From positions 134,718,093-134,782,092 of the forward strand of contig JBOZIK010000001.1 of the NCBI GenBank assembly GCA_051453625.1: a stretch of 64,000 nucleotides of DNA, in the 5' to 3' direction. The notes under the pieces were generated by a model. That model worked only from the letters and a program-made list of their open reading frames with translations, had not been told where the DNA came from and did no database searches. Below are positions 42,400-54,799 of the stretch, one piece after another. The stretch is from Welwitschia mirabilis. Its lineage: Eukaryota; Gnetophyta; Gnetopsida; Welwitschiales. The position numbers were made by a program, and so were the translations under genes. The first letter of the stretch is position 1. Every line of letters starts with the position of its first letter.

Positions 42400-45299
42400 T
42401 TATTATACTAGTTATAATTCCATATAATATATTATTTGGAATTATAAAAAGATATTAAAAAATAAGTTTGTATGCTTTAAAAATTTAAAAAACAAAAATC
42501 TAATTAGATATAATATGTTATTTGAAATTACAAAAAAATAGAGAAACAAATTTGTGTAACTTTAACAATTAAAAAATAAAATAATCTTAAGGAAAATAGA
42601 GATTTATTAGTAAGGAGAAGCAACATTAAAACCTATAAAAAAAACATTTTATATAAGTATCAACAAAGCCATATTTATAAGTAAAATAAATAACATTTGT
42701 AGATTTAAAAAAAAGCACTAGGGATAAAGCCTAAAAAGGCACTATAGATTAGAACATACAAAGATGCAATATTTAAAATAAAAGTGAATAATGTACAGAT
42801 AGAGAGAGAGGTGCCTGTAAATGAAGTAAAATATTAAAGAAACTATAATTTAGTTGATAGGAATCATAGATAAATGAATAAAATATTTTCTTTCTAATAA
42901 GTCTGAACCTAATTTGTAATCTAAATCAAGTATCAAGTTAAAGCAAAAACAATGTATTTCTTCTTCAAGATCTTTTTCTATTGAATATTTCTTTAAAAGA
43001 AAACCTTTACTATAAATGTTAACTTCCTTATTAATAGACTTTTCTATAATATTTTTAATATCCTAATATTTTCTATTAGCATGTAATTTCTACGATGGAC
43101 TTGATATATTATAGAGTAATGGGAGTATCATTGTATAAAAAATGGAAGGAGGAATAAATGATGTTAAAGGTAAAGATTTAATGTTTGGTATAGTATCCAA
43201 GATGATTTCTTATAATGTTGTAAAAAAGGTAAAAGGGATATATTTAAGTATAATTATTTGAGATAGATTTGATTGTGGTTGTTAAGAAAATCATTGAATT
43301 ATCCTCTCTTACCCATACTAAAATCTCTGGAGTTAATGAACTTAAGTAGATAATTTAAATATATTGATCAATAGGTTTTAGAATGTTGTTTATGAGATTA
43401 AATAGTCTAAGAAAAATATCATTGTGTATTTTTACATGTTTATTAGGTTATATCTAAGAGTTTATAAGGATGTTGATACATCTTATGAATTATATTAGCC
43501 ACCATATCCATCCAAAAACATAGACTTGAATTCATTCTAAGAGTAAATATTCCCAATTGGAAGATTAAAGGATTAAGAGCTAGATTCTTATTTTACAAAA
43601 AGATTAAAATATGTACACATGACATCTTCATGAGTAGTTCTTACAATCTAAATTAATATTTTAAAAGCCTTTGCAAATTCTTATGAAATAGTAGAATTAG
43701 TTGGATGTAATTATTTAGGAAGAAAACATTAACACCCTTAGGATATGATTAAAGTTTTAAGAATTTAAAGGGCCAGTCCCTAGAATAGGAAGAGGATTAT
43801 TCATGATCTATATTCTTCTTTGGTAGTTTGTATTTAAAGGGAGTATTTAACTAACAAGAAGATTGAATTAGCTAGATATTCTACTAGTAATAATTTGATC
43901 AAAGGAATTCAAAAAGATTTATAGAGTGAAATGCCTTTGTAAACCTTGGTGTCTATATTTTTGTATCGATTATGAATCCAAAGAGGTATAAGACATGCAT
44001 TAAAAAAGAAAAAAATCCTTCTTTTAGTGTGAAAAATGTTTGTTCATAAAATTTTCATTATTTTATTTATAACACTAAATGATCAATATTGATCAGCATT
44101 ATAAGGTTTATAGTGTAGGTTTCATACGTTAGAACATAAAGTGTGAATAATAGTTTCAAGAGCTTGGTAGAATTAGTAATTAGGATTAACGAATTATAAA
44201 TGATCATATTCAAGATATATCAAATAATAATTTATAATAATTTAAACAAATTATTTAACTCAAAGCAATAATGAAGGATCTTAGTCTATTAAACTTCCAT
44301 GAAAGAAATTAATTCAATGAACCATAAACCCCATTTAACTATAGTTTCAATAAATCTTGGATATTAATACTCATGATAAATAAGGTTTTTAATTTTCTTA
44401 ATAAAATTAATTGCTTCACAAGTAATAAATAATCATGAAAAGTAAAATTTGATAATTTACTTAGCTTAAGTAACAATTTTAAAAATCTTATTTAGAAAAG
44501 ATAGAAAACTTCTATAATTATAGTTTGTCTAGTAGGACCAAATGCCCAAAAATTTGAATAAGCTCTCAATTACATTATCCAAGAAAATGAAAAAATTTTT
44601 AACTCAGATAGTTTTATAATGTTACTTTTTCTTATTGCAATACATATTTACAATATATAAAATTAGTTAAATAAATATTTTATAGTTTTAAAACTAATTA
44701 AAGATATCAAGGTTTAAAGGGACACCTCTAAAAAATAAAAGTTATTAGAAGTGATTAAGAAAAATTAACTCATGTTCTTTAAATTTTTCAAAAGTAATTT
44801 ATCTAAATTCAGCTAAATTCTATTGGATCTGTGTAATAGTTTCATGAAGCTAGGTAATGACTTCCTTGACTGCATTCTATTTATCCTATACATCCTCTGA
44901 AGGTAGGGTACTAAGATCAATTGTTTAAGAATCTAATTTAAGAATTAGATCTGATAGATTAAGATGATATTTAAATACTTCTAGTAACTAGAATTTACGA
45001 TATCCTCATTTTTCAATATTAACTAGGAAACTATTTTTTCATTAACATCTGTAAGTGATGAGACTATTCTTTCAACATGAACTCTAATAGTACTAACCAT
45101 GACCTTTTTGAAAGTTTAAAGTGGCATTTCTAGCATTAATTTAGTCTTTTAATGATTTATTTTATAGTATTAGGTTACAAACTAATATATATTAAAAGGT
45201 TACATAGTTAATCAAGTAATTATATAAGATGAGAATGTAACTTTAGTTAATTAATTAAAATTTAATTTAAAGTTAGATGTGATATCATAATATCCTTAA
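42400..45299 (-). other. Unidentified repeat sequence, right part of copy I
   Basis: The first 1.86 kb (to 44265) is matched by copy II. On the minus strand a frame in copy II (60520-60332, NACLIPLRIHNGDKKIDIKS) and its decayed counterpart in copy I suggest a former coding region, perhaps an additional retrotransposon ORF, but no family signature could be named. 44266-45299 has no partner in the window because copy II runs into a gap. Confidence 0.45.
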
Positions 45300-45321
45300 N
45301 NNNNNNNNNNNNNNNNNNNNN
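45300..45321. other. Sequence gap (22 N)
   Basis: Twenty-two N. The odd size suggests an estimated gap. Confidence 0.97.
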
Positions 45322-48300
45322 ATTATTTCTTATGCTCGCTATTTGTTTGCATAGAAACTAGATCAAATCCTCTAAACATAAGAACTCCTTGTCATTGTAG
45401 ATGAGCTACTCCTTAAGTAAGGTTAATTTAGCTTGGTTATTTTCTTCTTTAAAACAAATTATCTAAAAATATCTTCTTAACCTTTTAGATGAGATTGATA
45501 TCTAGCTTATAATTATTCCTTATATTGTAAGTGTAGTCTTAAATTATTGATCTTAGTATCTTTTATTTTTATGCTGCTTTTGGACATTACAAGCTTTAAG
45601 GAAATAGGATGAATATCTACTCTTTCAATATCTAGCATTGCATGTGGCTATTCTTTAATTTTACTTTTCTTCATTCATTTTTTAATGATTTACTTGGTAG
45701 TGTTAAGGCCACTTAAAATGAATTCCTTATATAAAGTAAAAGGATCCTTAAGAAACTTTCATGAAGCATTAGGCCTTTGTTTTTCACATTTACATAAGAA
45801 TTCTTTTGGGGTTCTCTCTCTTTTTTATTTTATTTAAAGAGAAAGGACACTGAGAACCTTAATGAAAAATTTAGATATTTTCATTATAATTCTAATTAGT
45901 TCTTTTCTTAATCAATAAGGGAAGGAGGGAAAAGAATTATGTGGATGTTAGAATTTATACTAGGAAGTTCCTACTTCCTTTATAGTTGATGATGAAGTAT
46001 GTTATCTCATTTCTTTTAAAATTATTTTTATAGTGATTAAGAAATTTAAGTCTAGACCTTTTTCTTAAAATCTAACTGTTAGATAATAATTGTTAATAAG
46101 AGATCACTGATCTCTATTTTTCAATGTGATAGGCCCAAAATAGTCTTCCTAAATGGGTGAATCTATTTACTAATTATAATATATCAAATTAACTTAGAAT
46201 TTCATAAAGAATTCTAGGGCTTATAGATTTGGATAATTAATGGGTTTAGAGCCCTTAAGAATATGGAAAGGATTTGATTTTACATAAATAGCTTCTTCAT
46301 TTCTACTTCCAAATCATTATTTTAGTTAAACTAAGGTAGATAATCTATGTGCCTTGTAAATTTTCATTTTTTACTTCCTATTATTTCATGCTTTACTATC
46401 GTTCTTATTTCTAACATACATAAGATAAAATTTTTTGTAATAATTTTTATGGATTAAAATTATTTAAAGATGTTTCTTCTTCTTTGTCATTTTTGAATGT
46501 AAAGCCTTTGGTTCATAATTTTAACTTTCATGACTGTTTTTCATTTAATTATTTTTTGCAAACTTTACCTTCCTTGTTTGAGAAAACTTGGTGACTACTA
46601 TTCCTATTCATATAGAATGTTATTTAAGACTTTCCTTGTGTTTTATTATGTTATTAGTACCAATTACAGAGATTAATTTTCCTTGCCATTTTTCATTTCA
46701 TACTATGTGTTTTAATAATAATTTTGTGAATGATTTCCACTTGCAATCTCTCATTCTAAAGAAATTTCATACTTTATTATATTTTTATTTCATTTTTATA
46801 ATACTAAGGTGGTATGTAGAAGGAAAATTACTTTTATCAGCTAGACAATGGAAAAGAGTGAAAGATATACCCACACATAGAGGATACCTCACTTTCCATC
46901 TTTTTACTTTCTTCATCGAAATTAATCTCCAATATAAAATAACTGAGTTAATGTTATAGACACCTTTAGACATTTTTTTAATAGTTAACCACAATCTTGA
47001 TACTTCTTACATGTAGAGATAGGGTGTAATTAATCTAGATTAGATCTTGAATGCAATTCTAGCCTTAGTAATATGAATCATACTAAAATTTGAATGAAAA
47101 TAAATAGGACTAAAAAATGGATTGCTCTCTATGATCTTAATAATTTATAGCAATAATTCAGTCATATTTCTATTAAAAACAAAATAATATAGATACAAGT
47201 AAAGAAAATTCATAATAATATTACTTACTCGTAAATCCAAAAATTTTATTGTATATGCAAAAGGAAAGATTTCCTAGATCCATAATATAAAAACTTGGAT
47301 ACATATTGGATGGATGCAGTCTGATATATTCCTTAGAATATTAGTCACCAATAAAATAGAATACAATCTATAAGATAGGAACTAAGATGAAATTTATATT
47401 TTGGGCCTACCTTAATACACTAATGAACCTCTTGGTAGATCTTATAGTTTAGTATGAAAAGGAAATGTAATTTCCATGGGAAACTAAGAATAATTCATCT
47501 AGCTATTCATGGTTACTACTAGGCCATGTAGGTAACATAGTATCATGATATGCATAGCCTATCACTTATGTTATTATTTATGTTTTTGTGTTTGAAATCT
47601 TAAACCTTCTATATGGTTTCAATCAAAATCCAAATTTGTAGGAAAATGCCCTGATATTAATGAGCATTACCAATAAATATTTTATCTATTTATGTAGGAA
47701 AAAATGTTATAAATTTGATATGTAATTCTTGTAGCTAGATGAATCATAACTCTAGAATCTCCAAATTTTTAAAAACATAGTTTAGAAGATCATACTAGCA
47801 ATTAATAGACTAGAAAATAACTAGAGAGTATAAACCTATGTTTGCAACTAAGGTTTGAAAGTATTTGATATTTTAAAATTTTTAAACTCCCTTGAATCTA
47901 AAATTGAATAGGAAGAGGCCTCAAAATTAGAAGAATTAGATTGTAAAAGTTGAACTTCATATGCTTCTTTAGCCCAATGAAACATTTTTGGGAAAGACTC
48001 TGAGGCAAAATATGTTGTTAACAAATGATTGTTTGGGTTGATGTATTCATATATAATCCTTTGCAATGTACTATTGGAAGTCATTAAAATGCATTTTACA
48101 AGTTAAGGATAACAGATGAACTTCTAATGCTATTAATATATCTAGAAGTCGAAGAACATTGGATAAGGTTAAGAAATTCTATAGCTTTAAATTCAAACTT
48201 CCTAACTCAGGAAAATAGTTTTTTTTTCTTAAATCAACTAAACAAGAATAATCTAAATCAATATGACAAATTAAGCTCTTCAACTAGTTCTATAACATTA

Positions 48301-48600
48301 TTAAGGATTAACTTAAATAAAAGTTCTAGCTCTCAAGAGTAGAATGGTCATCTTTAAAAAGCCATAGACATGATAGCAAAAATCGAACACTTCATAATGC
48401 ATCACAAGCTATGGGAAAATTTGTGCAAGGGCTAATTATCTTAACAAACATAGGTCTTGTTAGAATATTAATGTAAAAAAACTCAAACCTTAATATGGTA
48501 TGTCCTTAAGAAATTTAATAGAAGAAGAAACTTGTCTAATGACATCTAAAAGGGGAATGTTAATTCTAACTTCTTTACAGATCTCTAAGGCTTGCAACTA
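45322..48600. other. Region without recognised gene
   Basis: Less monotonous than the flanks, but no family motif was found on either strand. It holds the longest frame of the window (46588-46959, plus, 123 codons, starting MVTTIPIHIECYLRLS), rich in Phe/Leu/Ile, with a shorter frame opposite it (46994-46785). At 47848-48084 a minus-strand frame reads HLLTTYFASESFPKMFHWAK. At 45600-45650, minus strand, MLDIERVDIHPISLKLVMSK is open for a short distance. None could be assigned. Confidence 0.4.
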
Positions 48601-48639
48601 TTTTATATGAATTTTTTCCTTTTTCAATTATTAAGTAAA

Positions 48640-49370
48640 TGGTAAATGCTCCTACTATTTCCTTTTCATCATTGGTTTTGTAAGCATATTTTTTAATCTC
48701 ATTTATTTGATTTCATCTCTTGGTTTATTTCCTTTCTACTTCTAACATGTATAGATTAGAGTGCTTAATGTAGCTAGTCTCTCCTTTTTCTATCATTTTT
48801 ACTCCTCGTTCATTTGTTCATGGACTCAATAGGAGTTTACCTGGCTCTCATTGATTGCATGAGGATAGATAATGGATAATGATTTATTGTATCTATTAGA
48901 GCTTTATTTAAGCTTATTCTTGGTGAAAGAGTTTTTTTAATTGATTTGAATTTGTGTTTTCGTGAAAGGCTTTTAGTATTTCTTCTAAAGTATTAGATGA
49001 AGATGGTTGGTATTTTAATGATATGATGATGAAATAAATTATGTTGGTTTAGTGATGAAGGATATGGATGGTAGAATAAAGGAAATAAGTTCCTAGTCTA
49101 AGATGTTAAAGTTTGATAAGGGTATTATTTTAGTTCTATCAAAAGTTTAAAGCATTCTTTACCCTAGGTTATAGGTATTATTCTATGAATCATTCTAATG
49201 TTTTACTAATTTTCTTTTATACTATTCACCCATTCATTAATAATGCTTTAAAACATTGGTATAGAAAGATACTCTATTACTTCATGAAAATTAATATACT
49301 AGAGAAAATGTTCAAGTTTTGAAGCTATAAGTTTAGGTTGTAAAGTGAGGGATTCTAACTTTATATCAGG
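48640..49370. repeat. About 730-bp tandem duplication, unit 1
   Basis: Colinear with 49600-50335 at a constant offset of about 960 bp. Anchors: TTCTATCATTTTTACTCCTC / TTCTATCATTTTTGCTCCTC, GGTGAAAGAGTTT (48921 / 49880), GTATTAGATGAAGATGGTTGG / GGATTAGATGAAGCTAGTTGG, and ACTCTATTACTTCATGAAAA / ACTCTACTATTTTATGAAAA. The function is unknown. It lies on the internal side of the initiator-Met PBS, so it may belong to that minus-strand element. Confidence 0.88.
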
Positions 49371-49599
49371 TTCATTAATTTAGTTATTAATATTTAAGGT
49401 TTTAGAAATTATAAAGAAACAAGTAAAATTAATCAAATATTAGAATCTAAATGGCTCTATGGGTTTCTCCTAATTTTTAAAACTCTTGACTATAGATTCT
49501 AAGTAATTACAAACTTCACTTATGTCTAGGTTAAGGGGCTTTTAACTATTTTTTAGTAATATTTTTCTCCAATTATTAAGAAAATTTGAAAAGCATTTA

Positions 49600-50335
49600 G
49601 TAGGTAGGTAAGGGCTTTCTAGTTTCTTTTACTATTTTCTTTTAAACATCAATTTTTATAGGCATGTTTTCCTCATATCATATATTTGCTTTTATCTATT
49701 AGTTGTATAGCTTAGTTTGCTTAATGTGGCTAGGATTATCATTTTCTATCATTTTTGCTCCTCTCAAGTTTAGGCATGAACTCATTGGGAGTTTGTCTAA
49801 CTATTGTTAATTAAGAAAGAATAGCATATGGATAAAGATTTATTATAGTTATTCAAGATTTTGTTTAACCTTATACATGGTGAAAGAGTTTAGTTAGTCA
49901 ATTTGGACTTGTATTTTCATGAAAACTTTTAGTTCCTCTTCGAAAGGATTAGATGAAGCTAGTTGGTATATTAATAATTAATAATGATGAGATAAATGTT
50001 TTTGATTCAATAATAAAGGAAATAAATGAGACGATGTAGGAAACAATTGTCTAAGCTAATAGGTTAAAGTTTAATGACGAGCATCATCTTGTTTTTATGA
50101 AAAGTTTTGATAGTTCCTTTACCTAGATTATAAGTATTAGAATATGAATTATTCTAGTTGTTTTGCTAATTTTCTCTTATACCATTTACCAATTTATTAA
50201 TAATTTTTTAAAACATTGGTATAGAAGGACACTCTACTATTTTATGAAAATTGATATAGCAGATTAAACGCCCAAGTTTTGAATCTATATGTTTATGTTA
50301 TAAAGTGAGGAATTTTAACTTTTTATAAAGTTATT
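49600..50335. repeat. About 730-bp tandem duplication, unit 2
   Basis: Second copy of the block at 48640, separated by about 230 bp of unmatched sequence. It diverges by many transitions and small indels, so the duplication is old. Confidence 0.88.
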
Positions 50336-50698
50336 AAATCTAGTGTGATGTCTGGCACTCAAGTGAGATAGTAGACACCTAAGTATGACATCAGATCTTC
50401 CTCATGGAACATGCTTAAAGGATGGTAGGAAGTGTTAATATTAAATAAAAGGTGTTGGAGCATCACAGGAGTAAGTGGAACATCACACACTTAAGTATGA
50501 AATTGGCCTCCTAAAGTGTGATGACATTGTGGATTTCACTTATACTATCTAACTATAGTTTAATTATGATTTTCCATTTAATCCTAAGTTAACTAGTACT
50601 CTAATTATGTGAGAGTATAAGGCGTTATTGTGGGTGTCATATGAACCTTGAATAAATTAACTCCTTCGATTAAAAAGATAGCAATTTACCATGTTCAT
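50336..50698 (-). other. Leader region next to the minus-strand PBS
   Basis: CpG-poor but less A/T-rich than its surroundings. Repeated phrases CTTAAGTATGA / CTAAGTATGACA and CATCACA / GAACATCACAC (50370-50500) give it a semi-repetitive look. It is probably the 5' leader of the element primed at 50699-50711. Confidence 0.4.
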
Positions 50699-50711
50699 GG
50701 CTCTAATACCA
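50699..50711 (-). other. Primer-binding site, initiator tRNA-Met type
   Basis: The minus strand reads TGGTATTAGAGCC, the usual plant PBS TGGTATCAGAGCC with a single C-to-T change. On the minus strand it comes 3 nt after GGAACATCACA, a plausible LTR end in CA. Confidence 0.82.
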
Positions 50712-50713
50712 AA

Positions 50714-52060
50714 TGTGATGTTCCATTTTACCATTTTAAGATAATTTTATTATAAATATAAATATATAAATATTATACTAGGATCAATAATAATCATAAG
50801 GACTATTTTCAAAAAAGATGGACTTCATTGTTGATAGTAGTGGATTACATTCCTTATCATTAACCAACAACCTTAAACTAGTGGTTAAAGGTAAAGACAT
50901 GGACTACAACCTGAGTTCTACTCCATGGACCCTTAGGGATTAGCTAAGGTTGTGATTAGTTACATCCACTCAGTCTATCCAACTCCATCTAATGCCATAG
51001 GCTTAAATAGCATAACAAAAGAATACAATGTTATATATTTAAGTTAGGATCATACCCTTTCATAATAACTCATTAATCATGATTATTTAGCATCTTAATT
51101 AAAAGATAATAGTTAGACATGCCATTAGTTATGTAAAAGAAAATAAACCTACAAGTCAAGATAGTATTAAAAAAACTTCTAATACTAAAATTAAAAAGTG
51201 AAATAACCCTCAAGTAACCTAAATCATCCAACAAATAGAACTCTATTTAAGAATATAGTGCAATTTTATTATTTACCTTAAAACAATGTCTAGTCATTAA
51301 GGTTTGGATCATGGTGACATAATCTCATTTATTATATGAGTAGTGATGAAATATTCATGTCATTATATCTATCATAGCTCAAATGTAAGCATGAAAAGTA
51401 GGTAAGTTAGTGCTAAGAACCAGCAAACATTCATGAACCACTAATAAAACTATAAGTATAAATATTCACTTAAAATAATAAATACTTAGGATGGAAGTAA
51501 CTTCATTTAAGTATTAGAAGTATAATGTAGATTGTAACTTAAAATAAAAAGGAAACTACAATTATATTAATCATAAGAAAATTCCTTAGATTCAAAAAAG
51601 AGGTTATATCTAATATAAACTAATCAGGCTAACCTTAAGGCTAGCTACTCTGAAAGGGATCTTAGTACATCTTGATGAAGATGATTCTACTCCATGGTTT
51701 TAAAGTCATTTCCATCAAAGGTTAAACAAAATGAAGGTATTTTAGCCATTTTTATAAATGAATCTAGGATAGGAGTATTTTAATTCCTTTGGCTTATAGT
51801 GGTAAGAAAAATAAGATTCCATCCTATTACATAAGGAGAAATCCTCATCTTCTTCTATTATATAGGAAATTTAAGATTCGTCATCTTGTAGCATTTGATG
51901 AGGTGGTTAGAATATTTGCATTATATTATTTTTTAGAGATTATCATGAATACTATAACATGTAGTCTTTGAAGTAGGATTCCTCCATTAATCAGTACCAC
52001 CACTCCTTATCTTTATTATTACCTCCACATGCCATTGCTACTTCATTAATGCCTTCTAGA
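50714..52060 (-). repeat. LTR-E2, 5' LTR of a minus-strand element
   Basis: Its 3' end is fixed by the PBS. It contains the block homologous to E1 (51300-52030 versus 17370-18280) and a minus-strand TATA-like TTTATAAAAATGG at 51748-51760. The 5' end (highest coordinate) is uncertain. The internal region would run toward lower coordinates, through the 730-bp duplications. Confidence 0.65.
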
Positions 52061-52599
52061 ATTAATGCCATATATTATTAAAGATAATAATTAATTTTTA
52101 ATTTAGTAATTGACTAAGTACATAACTATAATTCAAGTGTAACTCCATAGTGAATTTAGCAAGTGAATTTTAATATGATCTATTCCTAGATACAAGAACA
52201 ATTATATAGTTCATCAATGTGTTAGCATTTTCTATAGGACTACCTTCATCTTTTTCATCATGTTCCAATATCAACCACCTACATTTATCATGGGAAATTA
52301 CATAACTTCAAAATTAATATTAAAACTAATACCAAAGAAGATCAAAAAACTATTATTGGATTTAAAAAATCTATTATTGAAAAGGTATTTGAAACTATTC
52401 AAGAACTATTATCGATACCCAGTGGAATATTCAAAGTAATATAAATTAAAGCAATATCAATCTTATATTAAAATAGTGATGTTTTTCAAAAAATGGGTTG
52501 TTTTGGATTCATTTCTAATCTTATACATATGATCAATAATAAAAATACATTTCAATAGCCAAATGATGATGAGCTATATCAGTCATCCATAAACTTTAA

Positions 52600-52840
52600 G
52601 TTTATAGGTAAAATTCTTCGAGAAAAAGTTTTCTTTTGAACCAAACTATACCTTGACAAAAAACATTTTATTTGCTTACTTTCGGTATAAATGATTAAAA
52701 AACTAAAGGGCTATAGCTCAGTTGGTAGAGCATCTCATTTACATATGTACCAATAGTTTTCTATGAAAGATAGAATTGTATGGTAAAATCATTAATTCAA
52801 TATCTTATCTAAGCTGAGTTGGCCTAAAATACTTGCTCTA
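52600..52840 (+). other. Probable plastid-derived DNA (NUPT) with trnV-UAC 5' exon
   Basis: The tRNA-like half lies at 52707-52745 (next entry). Up- and downstream sequence (about 52610-52706 and 52746-52830) is less repetitive than its surroundings and includes GTATGGTAAAATCATTAATT and TGAGTTGGCCTAAAATACTT. I take this to be flank and group II intron start of the plastid gene, but could not check it. The fragment lies against the RT remnant on its right. Confidence 0.5.
52707..52745 (+). pseudogene. trnV-UAC: trnV-UAC 5' exon-like fragment
   Basis: AGGGCTATAGCTCAGTTGGT continuing AGAGCATCTCATTTACAT. This fits the plastid trnV-UAC 5' exon (AGGGCTATAGCTCAGTTAGG, AGAGCACCTCGTTTACAC) with one deleted A and C-to-T/G-to-A changes. 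It covers the acceptor strand, D arm and 5' anticodon arm. In plastids this gene is split by a group II intron in the anticodon loop. No 3' exon (TTCGAGTCC box) was seen in the next kilobase. Many tRNAs share GCTCAGTTGGTAGAGC; the CTCGTTTACA-like end is what points to Val-UAC. Confidence 0.6.
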
Positions 52841-52869
52841 ATTGTTACTTTTTACAAGCTATCAGTCCA

Positions 52870-53665
52870 TTTAAAGTCTTAATGTTTCTTGATGGTAGAT
52901 AATATTGGTATATAAATCTTGTTGAGATTTTTAATAGATAATCTATAAGCTTACTAACCCATGGAAACTATGAACATCCCTTGTTGATGTTGATCTAGGC
53001 CAATTCATACTAGCCTTTATTAATATAGTTCCATCTTTATTCCATAATTGAAGATAACTATCTTAAAAACACTCATTTTATCTAATTAAAGATATACTTC
53101 TTTGCATTTATTATTAATTGGCCTTCTTTTAAGCTCTTTAGAATTTTTTTTAAAAAGTTCTCTATGCTTCTCAATATGATTGCTAAGCATTAAATATCAT
53201 CTAAAGAAAGAATAATAAAATTTCTAAGAGTATGCTTTAATACCTTTATCTTTACTCTTATGAATGTACTTGAATCATTCATCAATTGGAATGGAATCAT
53301 TAATCATTTATACAATACATATAGGATTTTAAAATTTATGTTCATATGAATCTAGTAGTATTCATTATTTAAATTTGTCTTATTAAAAATGGATGCTCTT
53401 ATTAAATAATCTAAAATATCATCTACATGAGGAATAAGAAAGTGATACTTGATGATTATCTTGTTAATGGCTCTTATATTAATACCCATGTGTAACTACT
53501 TGATATCCTTCTTTGGAATTAATATTACTAAAACATAAATAACAATAAAATATTCTTAATTAATCCTTTCTCTAGCAACTACTATATCTATCTGCCTATA
53601 TCCTTTCCTTCATGTTGTGCTACTCTATATGATGCTTTATTTGCAATTAAAACATTAGGACAAAA
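52870..53665 (-). pseudogene. Chromovirus-like Ty3 RT remnant (minus strand)
   Basis: Minus-strand translation: VILIPKKD, LHMGINIRAINKIIIKYHF, LIPHVDDILDYLIRASIFNK, then NEYYxIHMN, LMIPFQLMNDSSTFIRVK, KVLKHTLRNFIILSLDDI, KSLKEGQLIINAKKY and, near 52990-52950, NWPRSTSTRDVHSFHGLVSL. This matches chromovirus RT ([64 protein letters not shown], and the connection motif WPxPxxxxxVRSFHGLASFYRRF). Its motifs differ from those of elements 1 and 2, so it is another lineage. It ends where the trnV-like fragment begins. Confidence 0.88.
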
Positions 53666-53939
53666 ATGTATTTGATGATTTATGATTATAAAAGTTAATG
53701 AACCAAAAATAAAATTGGAGGAATATTCAACAAATGAAGATTTTAAAGAAGAAATATGTTGTTTTTGCTTTGAGTTGATACTTGATTTATATTATGAATT
53801 ATATTCAAAATTATTAGAAAAAGAATATTTTAATTCATTTATATATGATTTCTATCAACTAAATTATAGTTTCTTCAATATTTTATTTCATTTATAGGTA
53901 CCTATATCTCCATTTTCACTATACTTTATGAACTTATTT
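53666..53939. other. Interval between RT remnant and direct repeat II
   Basis: Contains a plus-strand frame of 71 codons (53682-53897, IIKVNEPKIKLEEYSTNED with an acidic, Tyr/Phe-rich tail) with no family match. It may be chance or the far end of the chromovirus-like element read backwards. Confidence 0.35.
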
Positions 53940-54799
53940 ATTTTTATTTTAAATATTACTTATTTCTTTCAAAAATTATAATTTAACACCTTCCAAATGT
54001 TTATATATAAGAGAAAAAACCTTATTCAAACTATGAAAATTTATTTATTTGGGATTCAAGAAAATGTTTGTGTAACAATCTAAAACAATTTTTCCCATAT
54101 TATTATTTTCATAAACATGTTGATTTTATTCATCTTTAAAATAAGGTTTACACTATAGATTTTTTGCTTTATAGATACATGTAAAAAGATTTTATAATTT
54201 GTATTACCTTATTTGATCCACTTAGCTTTTTTTCTTTGGAACTAATAAGATCATTATCATTTTCATAAAAGATAAACATCCCAAAGTAATCTTTGTTCTT
54301 TATTCTATAAATAATCTAGTCATTTGTATTTTTGAATCTCTTCTTAAAATTACTAAATCAAATCATATTTTTTATTTTTTTCCAATTCATCATGTAAGAC
54401 CTATATTAAGATTTTATGTATTCCTTTATATTCTTTAACTTTTATTATAATTATAATTTCCTTAAGTGCTTAGATTTACTCTTTCACCATTCTTAATGTT
54501 TTTAATTTTAATCAAGAAATTAAAATCAATCATTCATTTGTAAAAAACGTCATAATCTATTTAATTAGTATGAGTTTGAAGAAGAATCAACCAATAATCT
54601 AATTTAATACAAGTAATAGTTTAACTCTAGGAATATAGAAAACTTAAAAGATAAAAAAAACGTTCATAAGAAATTTTTTTTAAAGCTTTACGAATTAAAT
54701 ACAAAACATATTTGTATTACTTCAATTATATATATAATTTTTTATTAGAGTTTCTATAAAATTACATTTAGTACTTATACCTCTTGTAAAAGGCTTTGT

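Larger units (their letters stand above)
37390..44265. repeat. Large direct repeat, copy I
   Basis: Colinear with 53940-60684. Anchors: ATTATAATTTAACACCTT (37441 / 53976), CCCATATTATTATTTTCATA (37561 / 54094), CATTATCATTTTT / CATTATCATTTTC, ACATTGATGACATAGATGAA (39455 / 55902), AATGTCTCCATTATTTATTT (41295 / 57639), and AGCTTGGTAGAATTAG (44161 / 60599). Spacing between anchors is kept within a few per cent. It contains the 5' part of LINE-2, a copia gag remnant and 2 kb of unknown sequence. Confidence 0.93.
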
